Part shown: positions 56,571 to 64,000 of the stretch, piece after piece | How the letters are laid out: every line of letters begins with the position of its first letter | How positions within the stretch are numbered: position 1 is the stretch's first letter | Notes under the pieces: model-generated | Told to the model about the DNA's origin: nothing | The model's input: the letters and a program-made list of their open reading frames with translations, nothing else | The model's database searches: none | Source of the DNA: Balaenoptera acutorostrata | Lineage: Eukaryota; Chordata; Mammalia; Artiodactyla; Balaenopteridae | DNA length: 64,000 nt | Direction of reading: 5' to 3' | NCBI RefSeq assembly: GCF_949987535.1 | Contig: NC_080081.1 | Span: forward strand, 54,384,153 to 54,448,152 | Translations under genes and position numbers: made by a program

Positions 56571-56910
56571 CCAGTTTAAAGTCTAAGTAAATAATCCTAT
56601 TTCCATTTCTTATTTCCCATAGCTTTCCCTTCTTCCATTCTTTCCAGATCAGTATTATTCACACAATAACTTTTGAAGCCTTTAATTTGTGTCAGACCAT
56701 TGGCCCAATCTAAAATGGCTTCCTGTATTTTATATTCATATTGAAATTATTATATGCAGGTGTGTATAGGAAAGCAAAGTTAACAACAGTTAACTTATGA
56801 AATCAAATATTTCAAAAGTAAGAGAGACAGCTAAATATTTCACTACATTCATGACTCACAATGTGGCTTATCCTAATAGCAGAAAAACAAGAAAAAGGGA
56901 AAAAGTTAAT
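56571..56910. other. Unassigned sequence
   Basis: AT-rich; no feature before the L1 target duplication. Confidence 0.4.
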
Positions 56911-56921
56911 TGTCTTTGGCA

Positions 56922-57561
56922 GGAGAGACCTTCAAGATGGTGGAGAAGTAAGACGTGGAGATCAACTTCCTCCCCACAAATACATCAGAAACACATCTAC
57001 ATGTGGAACAACTCCTACAGAACACCTACTGAATGTTGGCAGAAGACCTCAAACTTCCCAAAAGTGTGGCTGGCAGGGTCTTGGTGCTCTGGCTGGGTGT
57101 CAAGCCTGAGCCTCTGAGGTAGGAGAGCCGAGCTCAGGACATGGGTCAACAAGAAACCTCCTGGCTCCATGCAATATCAAATAGCGAAGGCTCTCCTAGA
57201 GATCTCTATCTTAGTGCTAAGACCCAGCTACAGTCAATGACCAGCAAGCTACAGTGCTGGACACCTTATGCCAAACAACTAACAAGACAGGAAAAAAATC
57301 CCACTCATTAGCAGAGAGGTGGCCTAAAAGCATAATAAGGTCACAGTCACCCCAAAACACACCACCGGATGCAGTCCTGCCCACCAGAAAGACAAGATCC
57401 AGCCTCATCCATCAGAACACAGGCACCAGTCCCTTCCACAAGGAAGCCAATACAACCCACTTGAACTCAACCTTACCCACTGGGGGCAGACAACATAACA
57501 ACAGGAACTATGAACCTGCAGCCTGCGAAATGGAGACCCCAAACACAGTAAGTGAAGCAAC
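56922..57561 (+). promoter_or_regulatory. 5' UTR of plus-strand L1
   Basis: Begins 'ggagagaccttcaagatggt', with AAGATGG near the start as in other L1 promoters (YY1-like motif, CpG lost). Relatively GC-rich. Open frames on both strands here (106 and 103 codons plus, 63 and 66 minus) are not genes. Confidence 0.65.
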
Positions 57562-58506
57562 ATGAGAAGACAGAGAAACACACAGCAGATGAAGAAGCAA
57601 GGCAAAAACCCACCAGATCAAACAAATGAAGAGCAAATAGGCAGTCTACCTGAAAAAGAATTCAAAGTAATGATAGTAAAGATGATCCAAAAATCTTTGA
57701 GGTAGAATGGAGAAAATACAAGAACCATTTAACAAGGACCCAGAAGAACTAAAGAGCAAGCAAACAATGATGCACAACACAATAAATGAAATTAAAAATT
57801 CTCTAGAAGGAATCAATAGCAGAATAATTGAGGCAGAAGAACGGATAAGTAACCTGGAAGATAAAATAGTGGAAATAAGTACCGCAAAGCAGAATAAAGA
57901 AAAAAGAAAGAAAAGAATTGGGTACAGTCTCAGAGACCTCTGGGACAACATTAAACGCACCAACATTCAAATTATAGGGATTCCCAGAAGAAGAGAAAAA
58001 GAAAAGGACTGAGAAAATATTTAAAGAGATTATAGTTAAAAACTTCTCTAATATGGGAAAGGAAATAGTCAATCAAGTCCAAGAAGTGCAGAGTCCCATA
58101 CAGGATAAATCCAAGGAGAAACACAGCAAGAAACATATTAATCAAACTATCAAAAATTAAATACAAAGAAAAAATATTAAAAGCAGCAAGGGAAAAACAA
58201 CAAAAAACATAAAAGGGAATCCCCGTAAGGTTAACAGCTGATCTTTCAGCTGAAACACTGCAAGCCAGAGGGGAGTGGCAGGACATATTTAAAGTGATGA
58301 AAGGGAAAAACCAACAACCAAGATTACTCTACTCAGCAAACATCTCATTCAGATTTGACAGAGAAATTAAAACCTTTACCGAGAAGCAAAAGCTAAGAGA
58401 ATTCAGCACCACCAAACCAGCTTTACAAGAAATGCTAAAGGAACTTCTCTAAGCAGGATACACAAGAGAAGGAAAAGACGTAGGATAACAAACCCAAAAT
58501 AATTAA
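57562..58506 (+). pseudogene. L1 ORF1, broken
   Basis: Start ATG at 57562 (MRRQRNTQQMKKQGK), an in-frame stop soon after the EKEFKVMIVKMIQ motif, then a reading segment at 57707-58012 with the coiled coil (KSKQTMMHNTINEIKNS, RIIEAEERISNLEDK) and the start of the RRM (SLRDLWDNIKRTNIQIIGIP). Downstream, the C-terminal domain is present in other frames up to a TAA at 58504-58506. Total 945 bp, close to the family norm of about 315 codons. Confidence 0.85.
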
Positions 58507-58510
58507 GAAA

Positions 58511-61500
58511 ATGGTAATAGGAACATACATATCAATAACTACCTTAAATGTAAATGGGTTAAAAGCTCCAACCAAAAGATATAGACTGGCTGAATAGATA
58601 CAAAAACAAGACCTGTATATATGCTGTCTACAAGGGATCCACTTCAGACCTAGGGACACATAAAGACTGAAACTGAGGGGATGGAAAAAGATATTCCATG
58701 TAAATGGAAATAAAAAAAAGGTGGAGTAGCAATTCTCATATCAGACAAAATAGACTTTAAAATAAAGACTATTACAAGAGACAAAGAAGGACACTACATA
58801 ATGATCAAGGGATCAATTGACAAAGAAGATATAACGATTGTAAATATTTATGCACCCAACATAGGAGCACCTCAATACATAAGGCAAATACTAACAGCCA
58901 TAAAAGGGGAAATCGACAGTAACACAATCATAGTAGGGGACTTTAACACCCCACTTTCACCAATGGACAGATCATCCAAAATGAAAATAAATAAGGAAAC
59001 ACAAGCTTTAAATGATACATTAAACAATATGGACTTAATTGATATTTATAGGACATTCCACCCAAAAACAACAGAATACACTTTTTTCTCAAGTGCTTAT
59101 GGAGCATTCTCCAGGACAGATCATATCTTGGGTCACAAATCAAGCCTTGGTAAATTTAAGAAAATTGAAATTGTATCAAGTAACTTTTCCGACCACAACA
59201 CTATGAGACTAGATATCAATTACAGGAAAAGATCTGTAAAATATACAAACACATGGAGGCTAAACAATACACTACTTAATAACCAAATGATCACTGAAGA
59301 AATCAAAGGGGAAATCAAAGAATACCTAGAAACAAATGACAATGGAGACACGACGACCCAAAACCCATGGGATGCAGCGAAAGCAGTTCTAAGAGGGAAG
59401 TTTATAGCAATACAAGCCTACCTCAAGAAACAGGAAACATCTCGCATAAACAACCTAACCTTGCACCTAAAGCAATTAAAGAAAGAAGAACAAAAAATCC
59501 CCAAAGCTAACAGAAGGAAAGAAATCATAAAGATCAGATCAGATATAAATGAAAAAGAAATGAAGGAAACAATAGCAAAGATCAATAAAGCTAAGAGCTG
59601 GTTCTTTGAGAAGATAAACAAAATTGATAAACCATTAGCCAGACTCATCGAGAGAAAAAGGGAGAAGACTCAAATCAATAGAATTAGAAATGAAAAAGGA
59701 GAAGTAACAACTGACACTGTAGAAATACAAACGATCATGAGAGATTACTACAAGCAACTCTATGCCAATAAAATGGACAACCTGGAAGAAATGGACAGAT
59801 TCTTAGAAAAGCACATCCTTCAGATACTGAACCAGGAAGAAATAGACAATATAAACAGACCAATCACAAGAACTGAAATTGAGACTGTGATTAAAAATCT
59901 TCCAACAAACTAAAGCCCAGGACCAGATGGCTTCACAGACGAATTCTATCAAACATTTAGAGAAGAGCTAACACCTATCCTTCTCAAACTCTTCCAAAAT
60001 ACATAGCAGAGGGTGAAACACTCCCCAACTCATTCTACGAGGCCACCACCACCCTGATACCAAAAAAAGACAAAGATATCACAAAAAAAGAAAACTACAG
60101 GTCAATATCACTGATGAACATAGATGCAAAAATCCTCAACAAAATACTAGCAAACAGAATCCAACAGCACATCAAAAGGATCATACACCATGATCAAGTG
60201 GGGTTTATCTCAGGAATGGAAGGATACTTCAATATATGCCAATCAGTCAATGCGATACACCATATTAACAAACTGAAGGAGAAAAACCATATGATCTTCT
60301 CAATAGATGCAGAGAAACCTTTCGACAAAATTCAACACCCATTTATGATAAAAACCCTCCAGAAAGTAGGCATAGAGGGAACTTACCACAACATAAATAA
60401 AGGCCATATATGACAAGCCCACAGCCAACATCGTTCTCAATGGTGAAAAACTGAAACCATTTCCTCTAAGATCAGGAACAAGACAAGGTTGTCCACTCTC
60501 ACCACTATTATTCAACATAGTTTTGGAAGTGTTAGCCACAGCAATCAGAGAAGAAAAAGAAATAAAAGGAATCCAAATCGGAAAAGAAGAAGTAAAGCTG
60601 TCACTGTTTGCAGATGACATGATACTATACATAGAGGATCCTAAAGATGCTACCAGAACACTACTAGAGCTAATCAATGAATTTGGTAAAGTAGCAGGAT
60701 ACAAAAGCAATGCACAGAAATCTCTTGCATTCCTATACACTAATGATGAAAAATCTGAAAGTGAAATTAAGAAAACATTCCCATTTACCATTGCAACAAA
60801 AAGAATAAAATACCTAGGAAAAAACCTACCTAAGGAGACAAAAGACCTGTATGCAGAAAACTAAAAGACACTGATGAAAGAAATTAAAGATGATACAAAT
60901 AGATGGAGAGATATACCATGTTCTTGGATTGGAAGAATCAACATTGTGAAAATGACTATACTACCCTAAGCAATCTGCAGATTCAATGCAATCCCTATCA
61001 AACTACCACTGGCGTTTTTCACAGAACTAGAACAAAAAATTTCACAATTTGTATGGAAACACAAAAGACCCCGAATAGACAAAGCAATCTTGAGAACGAA
61101 GAATGGAGCTGGAGGAATCAGGCTCCCTGACTTCAGACTATACTACAAAGCTACAGTCATCAAGACAGTTTGGTACTGGCACAAAAACAGAAACATAGAT
61201 CAATGGAACAGGATAGAAAGCCCAGAGATAAACCCACGCACATATGGTCACCTTACCTTTGATAAAGGAGGCAAGCATATACAGTGGAGAAAAGATAGCC
61301 TCTTCAATAAGTCGTGCTGGGAAAACTGGACAAGTACATGTAAAAGTATGAAATTAGAACATTCCCTGACACCATACACAAAAATAAACTCAAAGTGGAT
61401 TAAAGACCTAAGTGTAAGGCCAGACACTATCATACTCTTAGAGGAAAACATAGGCAGAACAGTCTATGACATAAATCACAGCAAGATCCTTTTTGACCCA

Positions 61501-62323
61501 CCTCCTAGAGAAATGGAAATAAAAACACAAATAAACAAATGGGACCTAATGAAACTTAAAAACTTTTGCACAGCAAAGGAAACCATAAACAAGACCAAAG
61601 ACAACCCTCAGAATGGGAGAAAATATTTGCAAATGAAGCAATGGACAAAGGATTAATCTCCAAGATTTATAAGCAGCTCATGCAGCTCAATACCAAAAAA
61701 ATAAACAATGCAATCCAAAAAGGGGCAGAAGAACTAAATAGACATTTCTCCAAAGAAGATATACAGATTGCCAGCAAACACATGAAAGGATGCTCAACAT
61801 CACTAATCATTAGAGAAATGATAATCAAAATTACAGTGAGGTATCACCACACACCAGTCAGAATGGCCATCAAAATACAGACAATAAATGCTGGAGAGGG
61901 TGTGGACAAAAGGGAACACTCTTGCACTGTTGCTAAGAATATAAATGGATACAGCCACTATGAAGAACAGTATGGAGGTTCCTTAAGAAATTAAAAATAG
62001 AACTACCATATGACCTAACAATCCCACTACTGGGCATATACACTGAGAAAACCATAATTCAAAAAGAGTCACGTACCACAATGTTCATTGCAGCTCTATT
62101 TACAATAGCCAGGACATGGAAGCAACCTAAGTGTCCATCGACAGATGAATGGATAAAGAAGATGTGGCACATATATACAATGGAATATTCCTCAGCCATA
62201 AAAAGAAACGAAATTGAGTTATTTGTAGTGAGGTGGATGGACCTAGAGCCTGTCATACAGAGTGAAGTAAGTCAGAAAGAGAAAAACAAATACCGTATGC
62301 TAACACATATATATGGAATCTAA
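58511..62323 (+). pseudogene. L1 ORF2 (endonuclease/RT), inactivated
   Basis: About 1,271 codons from ATG (58511) to TAA (62321-62323). The endonuclease keeps VNGLKAP, NIYAPNIGAPQY, GDFNTPLSPMDRSS and the catalytic SDH triplet (59188-59196). However, codon 29 is TAG (58595-58597), and codon 42 (58634-58636) is GGG, replacing the metal-binding glutamate of the family's QETH motif. The longest open segment, 370 codons (58801-59913), ends at a TAA in the [12 protein letters not shown] motif. Reverse transcriptase keeps [15 protein letters not shown] (FADD at 60607-60618). The C-terminal part (62081-62323) ends KNKYRMLTHIYGI. Several frameshifts occur. Confidence 0.9.
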
Positions 62324-62710
62324 AAAAAATGGTTATGAAGAACTTAGGGGCAGGATAGGAATAAAGACGCAGATGTAATGAATGGACTTGAGGACACGGG
62401 GAGGGGGAAGGGTAAGCTGGGACGAAGTGAGAGAGTAGCATTGATATATATACACTACCAAATGTAAAATAGATAGCTAGTGGGAAGCAGCCACATAGCA
62501 CAGGGAGATCAGCTTGGTGCTTTGTGACCACCTAGAGGGGTGAGATAGGGAGGGTGGGAGGGAAATGCAAGAGGGAGGAGATATGGTGATATATGTATAT
62601 GTATAACTGATTCACTGTGTTATACAGCAGAAACTAACACACCATTGTAAAGCAATTATACTCCAAGAAAGATGTTAATTAATTAATTCATTCATTCATT
62701 CATTTAAAAA
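62324..62710 (+). other. 3' UTR and tail of plus-strand L1
   Basis: Purine-rich start ('gaggacacggggagggggaa' type, 62388-62410, a G-rich tract as in many L1 3' UTRs), then 'aggtaccaaatgtaaaatag'-like text, and the end 'gtaaagcaattatactcca'. Same type as the 6.4-kb insert. The tail from 62675 is (TTAA)n/(ATTC)n rather than pure A. Confidence 0.8.
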
Positions 62711-62721
62711 TGTCTTTGGCA

Positions 62722-64000
62722 ATTATCATGTAAACTTTCCTTCTGAAAACATTTTCACGATCATTTAAAAGGAGATGGATAATATAATTCAACTATATAA
62801 ATAGATGATCATATTGGACTGCAATGAGAGCAGATGTTTTAAGTTATGTAAAATCTTACCCCATCTGGTTAAACAGTAAAAATGTCTCAACAACAACCCA
62901 CAGATGAAACGTTGCCAATAAAGCGATGCTAGCAGGGATTGGGTAGAAGTCAATTGTACTGGATTACTTCATAAAATACTTAAAGGCTATTAATAGAAAG
63001 ATAATCATTTCACCTCTTACAGTCATTATCATTCCAAAAATTATTTTCAAAAATTTTAGAAATTCCCACTACCCACTGCAGGATAAATTTCACTATCAAT
63101 CACAGTTGTTAAATTAAGCAGTTCATTTTCTCCCAGAGGACCTGGAACCTAGAAATCCACCCTGGAGTGGTTATATGTTTAAGTTAATTGAAACATTTAC
63201 TCTATCCCCAATCTAAGAAGGATGAGTGCCAATAAGAGAATAAAATTAGAAATGGGCCAGACTCTCACCACCACAGACCCCATTCTCTTTCTGAAGAGTA
63301 GGTGGATCTATCATGAACATTTGGTTGATGTCAGTTTGCCTTATAGCAGGATTCCATTGCGTGAATTATTTCTAGTCTTTCAGCTACAAATAGGTGGCTA
63401 CCAATATAAACTTGCGGCTTTATTCCAAGTTGAAGTATTACCAGAAAAGTTTTCTAAGAGCAATAGAATTGAGTCTCTTCAAACACAAAGCCTACTCTTC
63501 AGCCTCTCCACCACTTGAGTAGAAATGTTGTTATTCTCATCGCATTTCTTGTCCCCTCTTTTTAACTGCTCTGTGGAAACCCAGGACCACTTCACTTATT
63601 CATTCTAACTGGAAGAAAGGCCAGCAAAGATCCCTCACACCACGAAGAAGTCAGTAAAATGTTGAATTAATCACCCCCAGGCATGTGCAGATTCCTGCTT
63701 AGAACAATAAAAGGATTTCTTGAATCTCTGAGCAGCGATCCTAGATGCAGAGATAAATAAAGTGAAAGGTGATTTTAATTACAAGGACAAGTTTTTTTAC
63801 TAATTTTTCAATATTTGTTTGGAATTCAACTAAGGGGGTACCATATTCACACAAACACATACCACCCCACCCCACAATGTTCTATTTATACTAGAAGTTT
63901 GTTTAGCAAAACCTTTTTCATACACTAATGGAAATGAAACCATTAAGACTAACTGGCCAAGGCAATGAACATGAAAAGTTTGAATTAAGTATTCTTTTAT
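62722..64000. other. Unassigned, low repeat
   Basis: About 1.3 kb with no repeat I can name. A 98-codon frame at 63222-63518 (plus) has no domain or visible splice context. 'accaccccaccccac' near 63863 is a small C-rich tract. Confidence 0.4.

Larger units (their letters stand above)
56911..62721 (+). mobile_element. Full-length L1 with 11-bp TSD
   Basis: Target duplications tgtctttggca at 56911-56921 and 62711-62721 bracket a 5,789-bp L1 (56922-62710). The order is 5' UTR of 640 bp, ORF1, 4-bp gap, ORF2, 3' UTR, then a tail that has become an (ATTA/ATTC)n simple repeat. Both frames are broken, so it is not active. Its 5' UTR and 3' UTR types differ from the nested L1 at 18.5-24.4 kb, though the coding regions are similar. 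Confidence 0.93.

Overview
The window reads as intergenic (or very long intronic) nuclear DNA of a mammal, most likely a cetacean. It is AT-rich, holds no intact multi-exon gene that I can recognise, and is built mainly from transposable elements. The lineage call rests on five tRNA-derived SINEs of the CHR type (heads reading like cttccctggtggcgcagtgg), several L1 3' ends of the kind found in whales and other cetartiodactyls, and an 82-bp palindromic mariner relic (tattgggttggccaaaa). I see no ruminant Bov-tA or BovB and no pig PRE-1. Copies of L2, MIR, MLT1-like LTRs, MER5-like hAT elements and old L1M give the general placental background. Family names come from recognition, not from a database search.

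Layout. 1-10 kb: old L2, MIR, MLT1-like and L1M fragments, plus one 397-bp L1 3' end with a perfect 18-bp target duplication. 10.4 kb: a poly-T 'tail-only' insertion with a perfect 15-bp duplication. 11.2 kb: an unrecognised 53-codon open segment behind a plausible splice acceptor on the minus strand, the only non-repeat candidate for coding sequence. 12.85-13.69 kb: a solo ERV1-like LTR (minus) with a CHR SINE inside. 15.25-27.69 kb: a complete old minus-strand L1 with a 16-bp duplication, split by a complete younger L1 (18.5-24.4 kb) and by a CHR SINE. 28-38 kb: mostly low-repeat sequence with three stretches that look like conserved non-coding DNA (34.4, 35.2 and 37.2-37.6 kb). 38.5-46 kb: three short L1 3' ends, L2 and MIR. 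46.3-46.7 kb: a CpG-rich segment inside a broken hAT element. 49-52 kb: three CHR SINEs and a second solo LTR of the same family as the 12.85-kb one, in the opposite orientation. 53.6 kb: the mariner palindrome, then a GATA-type microsatellite. 56.92-62.71 kb: a third complete L1, plus strand, with 11-bp duplications.

None of the three full-length L1 copies can be active: each has stops, frameshifts or loss of key residues. The nesting gives a relative history: L2 and MIR first, then L1M and MLT1, then the old L1, then the LTR pair and younger L1s, then CHR SINEs and the short L1 3' ends. I found no RNA genes apart from SINE heads, no CRISPR array, and no convincing new biological system. The most useful leads are the 11.2-kb exon candidate, the CpG-rich insert at 46.35 kb and the putative conserved elements at 34-38 kb.
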